Part shown: positions 21,320-30,832 of the stretch, in pieces
Numbering within the stretch: position 1 is the first letter of the stretch
Layout of the letters: every line of letters begins with the position of its first letter
Assembly (NCBI GenBank): GCA_001910725.1
Contig: MJGA01000010.1
Span: 496,001 to 560,000, forward strand
Direction: 5' to 3'
DNA length: 64,000 nt
DNA from: Phanerodontia chrysosporium
Taxonomy: Eukaryota; Basidiomycota; Agaricomycetes; Polyporales; Phanerochaetaceae
Notes under the pieces: model-generated
The model's input: only the letters and a program-made list of their open reading frames with translations
What the model was told of the DNA's origin: nothing
Databases searched by the model: none
Position numbers and translations under genes: made by a program

Positions 21320-22432
21320 CTACCAGTAGACATCATTCACCGCCGGCTGGTCAAACCAGACCGTCTGCCCCCTGTAGTCGTCTCTGAAAACTTCTTCGAG
21401 CCGCACCATAACAGCCTGGAACCGACGCAAGTCCGCGTTGCTCACGGAGAGACCGAGACCGGCAACGACGGCGTCAGAGTGGTCAGTTGCGTGGAGATAC
21501 GTGGACAGCTCTTCGACGCTGAGCGGCGGCGGGACCTCGTACAGCTCGGTAGGCCTGCGAGATCTCCATCGCTTCACGTACGCAGAGAACTTGAGGAGCT
21601 CGGCGCACGTCGACTCGCGCGTGCTGGCGTGCTGTCAACTCAGGTGAGCACAGGCAACGGGGAGGCGGACAGGACACGTGCGCGCACCTCGAGACAGCGC
21701 CACAGGTGGCGGAAACACTGCGCAGCGTTGCGTCGCCCATCACCCACAGGTACATCGCTGCCTTTTTTGCCGCCGACGAACCGATCGAGCTGCTCCTCAA
21801 GCCGGCTGTCTGCCGTAGCGTGCCGCAGGTGGTGCAGCAGGCCGCCGACGGTGGCGTATTGCAGGGCAGGGTGGTGTGGCACGTGGTCTGGCGTTGCGGT
21901 ACGCCGTCAGCCGGTCGGTGAGGTTGGCGAAGGTGAACACCTCGAGACAGGCCGCGGCGAGCAGGGCGTGCCCGCCCGGCGCGCTGACGCCAACGCTTGA
22001 TCATTCACGTCTCAGTGTAGTTTCTGGGCATGGAGAGGCCGAACCGTTCCGCACACCTCTCCAAGGCCTGCTTTCCGCTTTTCAGCCTGTCTGATTCATC
22101 TAGACGACGAAGTAGTGCCTCCTTCCTATGCTCGTCGGTTTGATAATTGGTGATATGTTCCTTTGCTTGCGCCGTCACGTCATGCAACTTGAAGATGTTA
22201 CTGATGTGAGCGACCTCGGCGTAGAACGTGCCTTGCTGGTTCTTGTCCTCCCAGACGAGCTACAACGCCCAACTGATCAGATTGTATCCCAGCATGGACT
22301 GCGTCTGGAACTGCACCTAAACCCCCTCAAGATAAATTGCAGCGCTTCTTCAGCGGCCGGCACCCAAGGGACGGATTGCGCGGCAGCGCCTGCAATCTCG
22401 AGCAGGCCAGAAGCAGTTGTCGGGGAAGGCAT
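21320..22432 (-). pseudogene. NACHT pseudogene N1 (NTPase core deleted, frameshifted)
   Basis: The ATG at 22432 opens MPSPTTASGLLEIAGAAAQ, the paralog of the N2 and N3 starts. A coiled helical stretch follows (HRKEALLRRLDESDRLKSGK, about 22050-22190). The sequence then jumps at about 22005 straight to APGGHALLAAACLEVFTFAN, which in N2 lies about 500 residues further on. The P-loop, Walker B and winged-helix parts are therefore gone. Frames change again near 21900 and 21680 before the last exon (MKRWRSRRPTELYEVPPPLS...VNDVYW, stop 21320). It was once an N3-like gene. It still carries the conserved promoter block upstream, so a short transcript is conceivable. Confidence 0.8.
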
Positions 22433-22514
22433 GCTTGCTCGTTAAAGGGGAGGGGGAGTATCACAGTCCAAGGTGGGCATGGGGCCCTGGAGGGTGCGTC
22501 GTCTATGCCGCGGC

Positions 22515-22573
22515 ATCATGCATAGGGCATGCAGGCCGCACGTGTATACACCGTGCATTCGTCTTGTCATGAG
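22515..22573 (-). promoter_or_regulatory. Conserved upstream block of NACHT N1 (ATGCAT + CACGTG)
   Basis: About 80-140 bp upstream of the N1 start. It matches 29797-29852 upstream of N3 over nearly 60 bp. It contains the palindromes ATGCAT and CACGTG (E-box) and ends GTGCATTCG(T/A)CTTGTCATGA. Coding sequence around it has diverged more, so selection or recent duplication has kept it. Confidence 0.6.
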
Positions 22574-23018
22574 CGACTGGCTCCGGAACAACCGAAGGTA
22601 AAGAGAATACCTGTCGCCTACAGGATTCCTGGAGACCATCTGGCCGTGTGCGACCTGGTGCGATGTGCGTGCGGCGGGGTCTGGCACCGGCAGGGTATGC
22701 GGAAGGACACGTGTAGCGCGTATTGTCAGGCCCGCACAACGACACCTACTCGCCAACGACGGGGAAGGTTGTGGCTCGCAAGGTAGGCGGCGTGCGGCAG
22801 CCAGGCAGTGTTGCCGTAGAATGGCACAACCGGGTTCTGAACCACGCCGGAACGCGTCCGGCGCGGAAAGTCAGCTGAAGGGCAGTAACTCAGATGGTGC
22901 GCAACGGAGATATCATACCTAGACAAGTATCAGTCAACTCGCTCAGGTGATGACTGGAAGTCAGCAGCCACTGGGCAGCTGCGACTGCAGCGACTAGGAT
23001 TAACGCGAGAGATGAACT

Positions 23019-23204
23019 CGGTATGTTTTTCCCACGCAGCAAGCAATCCTACGCTTGATCCCACATGTCTGAACCTCGGCCTGCGGATAACTGCTTGCCA
23101 TCGAGCAAATACGAGATGGAATGTGTCGATATACATAAAGTACGTGAGCTGAACAAGCCTTGAAGGCGTGACGCGTTTACGCTCCCCAGATCAGCTCCTC
23201 ATCG
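23019..23204. repeat. Copy 1 of the helicase-NACHT spacer repeat
   Basis: Colinear with 30633-30832. Shared blocks are CGGTATGTT, CATGTCTGA, AACTGCT(T/C)GCC, AATACGAGA(T/C)GGAAT and TTACGCTCCCCAGATCA. Its right end includes the helicase stop codon region. A third copy of the first block alone lies at 26961. Confidence 0.7.
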
Positions 23205-23256
23205 ACATCATCAGTGGCGAGCTTCGGCTTCCTCTGTTGACCTTTGATGTGTGCTG
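23177..23256 (-). pseudogene. Remnant of the 3' end of a fourth UvrD/TPR helicase gene
   Basis: The minus strand reads HIKGQQRKPKLATDDVDEEL then IWGA and stop. Paralog B ends HKGPLVKQKKPLLVIDDEEL then IWGA and stop. The 3' flank beyond the stop is also conserved between the two places. Only about 25 codons survive. Beyond them the sequence switches to the NACHT 3'-flank repeat at 23283, so the rest of the gene was lost at that junction. Confidence 0.7.
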
Positions 23257-23282
23257 ACGCACCCGCAGGCCCCGCCAGAGGC

Positions 23283-23434
23283 GGTGGTTGCAAATATGAC
23301 CATAGAAGGCTAGTGAGAGGTCCGGGAACATGAGTGGGACAGCGCAACTCCTGGCCGCAACGACGCGACTGGTGTGTCATCGTCAGATGCCACAGCGATG
23401 GTGGCCGCCGCCGCTGGGGCAAAACTGGGCCGCG
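23283..23434. repeat. Copy 2 of the NACHT 3'-flank repeat
   Basis: Downstream of NACHT N2 and paired with 20924-21081. It abuts the helicase 3' remnant, so this junction records a recombination between duplicated units. Confidence 0.65.
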
Positions 23435-23867
23435 ACCATTCCGCGGAGCGAGGCGCACTTACTAGCGGAAGCGGCCCTGACGCCGTCCGTCGTATTGACC
23501 AATTCATGAGAGATCTCGGGGTCTAGAATCTGGTGCATTCCTGAGAACATGACGTGGGGTGACCAGTGGCGCCGGACTCCGCCTGATCATAAGATGCAGC
23601 CCTGGTGGCACATATGCGCGATTGCATCGGAGAGTGGCGACCTGCACCCTGCGGCCAATCGGTACCGCGGACGGCGGGCTCGATGGCAGAACGAGGGTGC
23701 ACCCAGGTCTGTCTTCTCGACCCATCATGGCCGCTACAGTTCCCACCTTTAGCTTCAACGCGAGCACATTACTATCCAGAGCTCATTACAATTCTAGTGT
23801 ACCATTGTACTGCTAATGTTTAGCACGTCAGCACGAACGCCATTTCGAGCGACTCGGACTCACTTCT

Positions 23868-26528
23868 CTACCAGGCACTGAATGTCACGCCGTTCAGCGC
23901 GACCAGGTCATACCAAATGACCACGGCCCAGTGGTCTTGGATGATACCCTGCTCGAACTGCACCATCGTTTCTTGATATCGAGCCAGGTCCTCGCTGTGC
24001 ACGGAGAGGTCTAGGCCGGCGAAGACAGCGTCAGAGCGGTACGCTGCACGAAGGTATGCGGACACGTCCTCGACACTGATCGCTGGCGGGGCCTCGTGCG
24101 GTTCGCTCGGCGAGCCCGAGCGCCAGCGCTTGACGTACGCCGCGAACTTGAGGAGCTCTGCGCATGTTGTGACTCGGGTGCTGGAACGCTTCGAAACCAG
24201 CCAGCATGAGCGCCTCAAAAACGTGCAGCAAGAACGCGCGCACGCACCTCGAGACAGCGCCATAGGTGCTGGGCAAGGCGCCTTGCGTCCATGACCCAGA
24301 GGTACATCGCCGCCTGCTCGCCGCTCACGAACTGCGCGAGCAGCGTCGCGAGCCTCTCGTCCGCCTCCGCATGCTGCAGGTGGTGCAGGAGTCCGCCAGG
24401 CATCGCATACCGGAGGGAGGCACGCTCTGGGACTGCCTCCGGCATCCGCTGCGACACCAGGAGCTCGGTGAAGTTGGCAAACGTGAACACCTCCAGACAC
24501 GCGGACGCCAGCTGCGCGTGCCCCGCCGGCGCACTGACGCAGTAGGCCGCGTCTGTGCACCGTGTGCCGTCGACGAGGAACTCGAGGAAGGAGTCGTGCA
24601 GGGGGACGACCGCACCGCCCTGGATGGTGAGCACGGAGCCCAGGCTGCGCACGATGTCCTCGACATCGTCCACGGACAGCCTGTCATCAAGGAACGCGAT
24701 CATAGCGGGGGTCATCGGCTCGCGGGCGAGCGCGACGAAGCGCAGGAGCGCCTGCAGGCGCTCGCGCTCGCCGGGCGAGAGGCTCTCTGCGGGGTAGGAC
24801 GAGCGCAGCACCTGCAGGTACAGCGCGTCCAGGGCGAGCCCCGCGGAGCCCCCGCTCGAGAGCACGTGCTCCACCTGTTCGCCGGGCCGAGACGGGTGGT
24901 TCTTCAGGTAGCTCATCGCCGTGCGCGCAAAGATGAACACGCCCCCGGTGCGCTCGACGAGGCTGTCCAAGGCGCCGGGATGCGCCCCGAAGTAGTCGGC
25001 GTACACGGGAATCGAGGATATCTCGCTCTGGACGTATCTCCTGATGTCGTCACGCGCGTCCGTCAGCGCGTCCTCGAGCTGCCGGTGGTGCACGATGTCG
25101 ACCGCGTCCTTCGAGAGAAGCACGTCCATGGTGTAGCGCTCCGGGCGCGACGTGACGAAGACGCAGAGCCACGGAAACTCGCGGACCAGCGCGAGCAGGT
25201 GCTGGAGCAAGGCCGGGACGAGCTCCCTGTCCTTGCACTCGTCCACGCCGTCGACGACCAGCAGCGTCCTAACCGGACTGGACGCCGCCGTCTGCGCAGC
25301 ACGGAGCGGCGTCCGCACGAGCTCCTCGACCGCACGCGCCATCTGCTGCTGCCCACCGTGCTGCACGTGCGCCTGCGCGGCGCGGACGATGGACGGCCGC
25401 AGATCCGGCCGCGCGCGCGCGAGCTGGCGCACGAGCGTCGGGAAGAACAGGCGCGCGGACTCGAGGCCGCCGCCGCCGCGGACGAAGAAGAACGAGGCGC
25501 CAAGCACGGGCGCGCGTGCGCCCTGCGCTGCGTCGACGCGCACGCACAGCTGGTGCGCGACGGACGATTTGCCGAGCCCGACGCCGCCCGTGAGCAGGTA
25601 CACGGGCTTGGGGCGGCCCTCGGGTACCCGCCCGCCGCCCACCGCTCGACTTCGTCGAAAAGGGATGCGCGCGTGCCGGGTAGGAAGCCGCTCTTGAGCT
25701 CGTCCACGCAGCGGTAGCCGGCCTCGGCGAATGGGATGGACTCTACGATCTGTAGATCCTCTGCCGCGAGCATGAGTTTTCTGCGTAGTAGAACACAAGG
25801 GAGCAGAGAAGGCACTCACTGACTTCCCGCAGGTGATTCCTGATCTCCTGCACCATGCTCTCGGTAGCGATTCCACTACAGAACTGGATGCAATACATTG
25901 GTCGTTTTTCTCTCTTCCAGACAAAATAGGGACTATCCGTACCTTGAAGTGCTCTACTGCTCTGCGCAGACATTCATTCATATCAGCAAGGGTGCCCGCA
26001 TTGCGCGACGCGAACATTAGGCCTTTCAAGAATCCTCCAAATCCTTTGCCGACCTTCAGCTTCAAAGCCTCGCCCTTCAATGTGTTCATCTCACTAGCGT
26101 CGTGTTAAACGGCATGCATCGACGACCTGATACTCGTGCGCACCTGAGCAGTTCGCTTTTGCGCGTTCCGAGCTGTTCTGGCTCCTTCAGGCGTTCAAAG
26201 ACCGCCTTCTTGCTACCCTCGTCATCTTCGTATTCCGCGGTGTGGTTCTCCACCTCGTCCTTCGTGTCCCTGATAATACTCTCAAGCTTCTCGACTTCCT
26301 CTCGAAACGCCCGACACGCCTCCTTGTTCTCTCGCACCAGCTGCGAAGGCCAACAAGTCAATCGAGAGAGCAGATGCGGGCGCGGCGGCGGGAGCGGCGC
26401 ACCTGGATCCTTTCGAGCGCAAAGCGCACACCTTCCACCACGACAGGCAGGCCAGGCAGAGCGGATGCTGCACCCGCGGCAGCGTTGGCAATGTCGAGCA
26501 AGCGCGACGCGGTGTCGTCGAGAGGCAT
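23868..26528 (-). CDS. NACHT NTPase with MLKL-like N-terminal bundle (N2; one frameshift)
   Basis: STAND/NLR-type signalling ATPase. Start ATG 26528 (MPLDDTASRLLDIANAAAG...LPGLPVVVEG). The N-terminal exons form a helical bundle (LVRENKEACRAFREEVEKLE, GFLKGLMFASRN, LRRAVEHFK) like the MLKL/RPW8 four-helix adaptor. NACHT features: P-loop TGGVGLGKSSVAHQLC (about 25561-25600), ASFFFVRGGGGLES, Walker B LLVVDGVDECKDRE, sensor VTSRPERY, and a winged-helix tail (DSFLEFLVDG). The final exon ends NGVTFSAW. No WD40 or ankyrin repeats. The frame must shift by one nucleotide near 25625, between WAAGGY and PEGRPKPVYLL; N3 reads straight through there. Read literally, the product would lose its NACHT domain. 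Confidence 0.8.
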
Positions 26529-27066
26529 CGTGCGGCGTCAGGGTTGGAAGCCTGCAAAAGACAGTGGAGGGCGAATGACACGGGTGCGACGTTTGTCGCG
26601 GGGGCCGTGCGCAACACATGAGGAGCCTGCGGACGAACACGCGTAGGCCGGCATGCCAGCAGCCAGGCAGCATGTCCAGTGGCGGCTCCTGGCGCTGGCT
26701 TGCGAGATACCGCCTACGCCTGTAGATCGGGACGCGTCGAGTGCGTATATTCGCCTCAAGGGCAGAAAATCAGGACCTTGTGGGCGACGATATTGTATGT
26801 AGTTCAACTTACTCCTATAGCTGACAGAGGTACATGAATGATGCTTGAGCGCGGGCTCGAGTGAAGACAGTAACGAGCTCAAACTCATGGTAGCCAGCGT
26901 TCTTCCTGTGAGTATGGAGGCAGCAGGCAACTGGTCTGAATTGACAGAGCGAGGCAAATCCGGTATGTGTTTCTCACGCTACCACATCTACGCCCGACGT
27001 CCTAAAGCGCAACCTACTACATACTTGCTAGCACAATCAACTGAATTGGAATAGAGGGGCACACCT

Positions 27067-29718
27067 CTACCAGGTACTGAAGGTCACATCGTTCAGCGCA
27101 AGTTGGTCATACCAGATGACCGGGGCCCTATGGTCTTGAGTGACGTCCTGCTCGAGCTGCGCCATTACTGCCTCATAGCGACTCAAGTCCTCGCTGCGCA
27201 CGGAGAGGTCGAGGCCGCTCAGGATCCCGTCGGAGCGGTACGTTGCGTGAAGATAAGTGGACACAGCCTCGACGCTGATGATGGGTGGGGCCTCGTAGGG
27301 TTCAACGAGTGAGCCAGACCGCCATCGCTTGATATATGCGGAAAACTTGAGGAGCTCAGCGCAGGTTGACTGCCTCGCGCTCGAGCGCTGTACATCTAGG
27401 TAAGCATTCACAGCTGCAGAAATAATGGGCGCGACTTCACCTCGAGACAGCGCCAGAGACAATGGGCGAGGCGTCTTGCGTCCCCCATCACCCACAGATA
27501 CATGGCCGCCTTCTCGCCACTGACAAACTGAGCCAGCTTCTTTTCGAGTTCGTCGTCAGACACAGCATGGCTGAGATGATGCAGAAGGCCGCCCGGTATT
27601 GCGTACTGGAGCGACACGCGATGCAGCACTGTTTCTGGTCTCCGATACGACACCAGACGGTCGGTGAAGTTGGCGAAAGTAAACGCCTCAAGACAAGCCG
27701 AGGCGAGCAGGGCGTGCCCTCTGGCAGGGTCGACGTAGTACGTTGGATCGGTACACCGTTTTTCGTCCACGAGGAATTCGATGAGGGAGTTGTGCAGAGG
27801 TGCTACTGCGCCGGTGTCCTTCTGGATCTTGACGATGGAGCCCAGGGACTTAGTGAGGTCGTCGACGTCGCCCTCTTTCAACAACTCTGGTTCCAGGAAT
27901 GACATCATGGACGGGGTCATGAGCCCGTTAGACAATGTGAGGAACCGCAAGAGAGACTGCAGCCTGTCGCGCTCATGAGGAGAGATGCCGTCCGGAGGCT
28001 GGGCGGAACGCAAAACCTGCAGGTACAGCGAATCCAAAGCCAGCGCCACGGACCCTGTACCAGATAGGACGTACTCGACCTGCTCTTCAGGCCGGTTCGG
28101 GTGGTCCTCGAGGTATTTTATGACCATCCGCGCGAAGATGAACATGTCCTCGGTACGGTCGAGGAGGCGCTCGAAGTCGCGAGGGTGGCTCTCGAAGTAG
28201 CCTTTGTAGACAAGATTATTTGCCATTTTGTGCTGGAAATAACGCCTGATGTCGTCACGCGAGTCTGAGGGCGATTCGTCCAGCTGCCTGTGGTGCACGG
28301 TGTCGGCCGCACCTTTTGTGGCGAGCACTTCCAAAGCATGGCGCTCTGGACGCGTCGTCAGAAAGACGTACAGCCAGGGAAACTCGACAACGAGTGCGAC
28401 CAAGTATTGGAGTAGGGACGGGATTAAGTCTCTGTCTCTGCATTCGTCGATGCCATCGACAACCAGGAGAGTCCGGATCTGAGGGACCTGCTTAGCAGCC
28501 TCGCGGAGCGGCGCCCGGATGAGCTCTTCGTATGCGTATTTCATCTGCTGCTGTTCCCCGTGCTGCGCATACGCCTCGGCAGCCCTGACGATGAAAGGGC
28601 GAAGGTCGGGTCTGGACAGTGCTAGCTGTCGTGCCATGGTCGAGAAGAACAAACGGGTCGACTCGAGACTACCTCCGCCTCGGACGAAGAAGAACGACGC
28701 GCCAAGGACGTGAGTGTGATCTTTTCCGGTGTCGACATTCTTGCACAGCTGGTGGGCTATGGACGACTTGCCCAAGCCGACGCCGCCGGTGAGCAAATAG
28801 ATGAGCTTTCGGCGACCTCCAGGCAACCCGTTGTCCAACCATGACTTGATCTCCCTGAATAACCGGTCGCGGGTGCCATCAAGGAATTCACTCTTGAATT
28901 CGCTCACGAAACGATAACCCGCCTCAGCCCAAGGGATCGATTGTATGGCAGCCTTCTCATCTACAACATAGATAAGACCGTCGAGCTCAGATGAATAGTA
29001 TGAGAGCCTGGTAATATTCTTACTGGCTTCCTTTAGCAGTTTCGTGATCTCTTGCACCATGCTCTGCGTGGCTACGTTGATAAACAGCTTCAGGCGACAT
29101 GAGTGCCCTCAAAAATCCACCACTAGGGCCGGCAACGACTATACCTGGAAGTGTTCCACAGCCTTACGTAGCGATGTGTTCATTTCGGAAAGAATAGTTG
29201 CGTTGCGAGACGCATATATGCAGCCCTTGATAAACCCACAAACCCCTTTGCCACCCTTGAGTTGCTGCGCATGGCTTTTCAGATCGTCCACAGTCCTTCA
29301 TTTGCCTCAATATGTCTTTGAGCCTGACTGAAGAACAGCTACACACCTTTCCAAGTCCATCTTGCGCTTCTGAAGCTCGTCTGACTGCTCCAGCCGACGG
29401 ACTAGCACCCCCTTCTCATGTTCATCACTCTCATATTCGGTGACATGTTTTTCTACTTGAGAGCTTGTGTTCCGCAATATATCACCAATCTTTTCGACCT
29501 CTTCGCGAAAGATGCGATGTTGTTTCTTGTTTTCTCGAACAAGCTTCAGGGCACAGTCAATCAAAAATGAGATCCAGCAAGAATCGCATCCATCACCGTA
29601 CCTCGACTCTTTCGAGCACGAATTGCAACGATTCCACAACGGCGGGCAGGCCAGGGACGACCTCCGCGGCACCCCCCGCAATCTTCAGCAAGCCAGACGC
29701 AGTTGAGGTGGGAGGCAT
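27067..29718 (-). CDS. NACHT NTPase with MLKL-like N-terminal bundle (N3; intact)
   Basis: The best-preserved NACHT copy. ATG 29718 starts MPPTSTASGLLKIAGGAAE; an intron follows LERVE. The next exons give LVRENKKQHRIFREEVEKIG and GGKGVCGFIKGCIYASRN, the MLKL-like four-helix region. One uninterrupted exon (about 29050-27460) carries AGYRFVSEFKSEFLDGTRD, P-loop TGGVGLGKSSIAHQLC (28764-28792), Walker B TLLVVDGIDECRDRD, TTRPERH, and the helical tail PGGLLHHLSHAVSDDELEKK. The last exon ends LALNDVTFSTW, stop 27067. Family knowledge: nucleotide-driven oligomerisation would expose the N-terminal bundle to trigger cell death or heterokaryon incompatibility. No ligand-sensing repeats are present, so the sensor may be the short C-terminal region. 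Confidence 0.88.
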
Positions 29719-29796
29719 GTAGTCGCAGGGGAGGATCAGAGTCCTGTGAGTCGAGCTAGCAGGAGGCCCCGGCGGGTGCGATTACTATGTCTCAAT

Positions 29797-29852
29797 ATCA
29801 TGCATAGGGCACGCAGTCCTCACGTGAATACACGTGCATTCGACTTGTCATG
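29797..29852 (-). promoter_or_regulatory. Conserved upstream block of NACHT N3 (ATGCAT + CACGTG)
   Basis: Counterpart of 22515-22573, starting about 80 bp upstream of the N3 ATG. It contains ATGCAT and TCACGTGA, a palindromic E-box. N2 has no copy. Confidence 0.6.
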
Positions 29853-30436
29853 ATCGAGGGAGACTAGCCCCCGAAGAATGGCGAAACGCAGTTACAGCGT
29901 TGTGGACCCTGGATGAACATCTCGACTTGGACAACGCTCAGAGCGCAGGAAGAAGACATATTACTTACCTGGTAAGCTAGCTGGTCGTGCATAGCTTAAG
30001 CGACGCATAGGGCGTATGCGCACGATTCTTCACGATTGTGTCAGGGTCCGACCGTAGAGCGAACTCGTTGGAACCTACCCGTGCACTACCGTATTCCACA
30101 TAGATCATGGCAAGGTCGGTGTGGGCTCCTGATCTCGGGCGACCTGTCAATAGAAGGCGCAGCATGTAGTCTTCCATGCTGTGGGTGATTGTACAGGAGC
30201 CCTACATGCGCCTGTAGCCTTGTCACGAAGATTGTGGGGAGCAGAACGTTGTCTTGTCAGGCCTGCAGTAGCCTGAGGGTACCCGGAGCTAAGCAGAATA
30301 TCCGAGAAGTCGCATGGATACTATATGAGGCGAAAAATGAACAGCCCCGAAAGGTTCTCAACCATACCTGCAAATCCCAGAGTTACCGCAAGAGCAGAAG
30401 CCGCAGCCAACTGCGCTGCCCGGGTCACGTACATCG

Positions 30437-30528
30437 CGTACGACGGGCCTGTAGCGGTGTCCCACCCAGGTCTAGCCTTGCCCACCTCCACTATCCGGCC
30501 AACCCCCGCTCTCGTCACTCATCTCACA
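30437..30528. repeat. 92-bp direct repeat, copy 1 (downstream of helicase B)
   Basis: Begins CGTACGACGGGCCTG and ends CATCTCACA. The same 92-bp sequence occurs in the same orientation at 39559-39650, with about 8 mismatches counted by eye and no gaps. Confidence 0.85.
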
Positions 30529-30632
30529 CCATCTGCGGCATCTGAGATCGGAGACTACCACGAGCGCGACTGCAGGATGGGCAGGAGGCGACCGCCTGCG
30601 GCTACGACCCGGATTGATGCATGAGACAAATC

Positions 30633-30832
30633 CGGTATGTTGTTCTCACAGTCGCAATTCGGTGACATGGACGTACGCTGCATCTCATGTCTGATTCACC
30701 TCGTGGAGGGCAACTGCTCGCCGTCGTAGTTTCGTAAAGGGAATACGAGACGGAATATGTTGATATATACACGATAAACTTTGGTCAAATGAGCCCAGGA
30801 GCCATTACGCTCCCCAGATCAACTCCTCGTCG
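30633..30832. repeat. Copy 2 of the helicase-NACHT spacer repeat
   Basis: Runs from CGGTATGTT through the stop codon of helicase paralog B into its last exon. Colinear with 23019-23204, though blocks between the matches have diverged or slipped. Confidence 0.7.

Noticed and set aside
24266..25717. 483-codon open frame on the plus strand opposite NACHT N2
   Set aside because: It is the antisense shadow of a GC-rich coding exon. The minus strand carries P-loop, Walker B and paralog similarity, and the plus frame shows no domain.
26955..27066. A further helicase 3' remnant between N3 and N2
   Set aside because: Only the short CGGTATGT-type spacer block is shared; no helicase codons or stop region could be found, so it is not called as a gene remnant.
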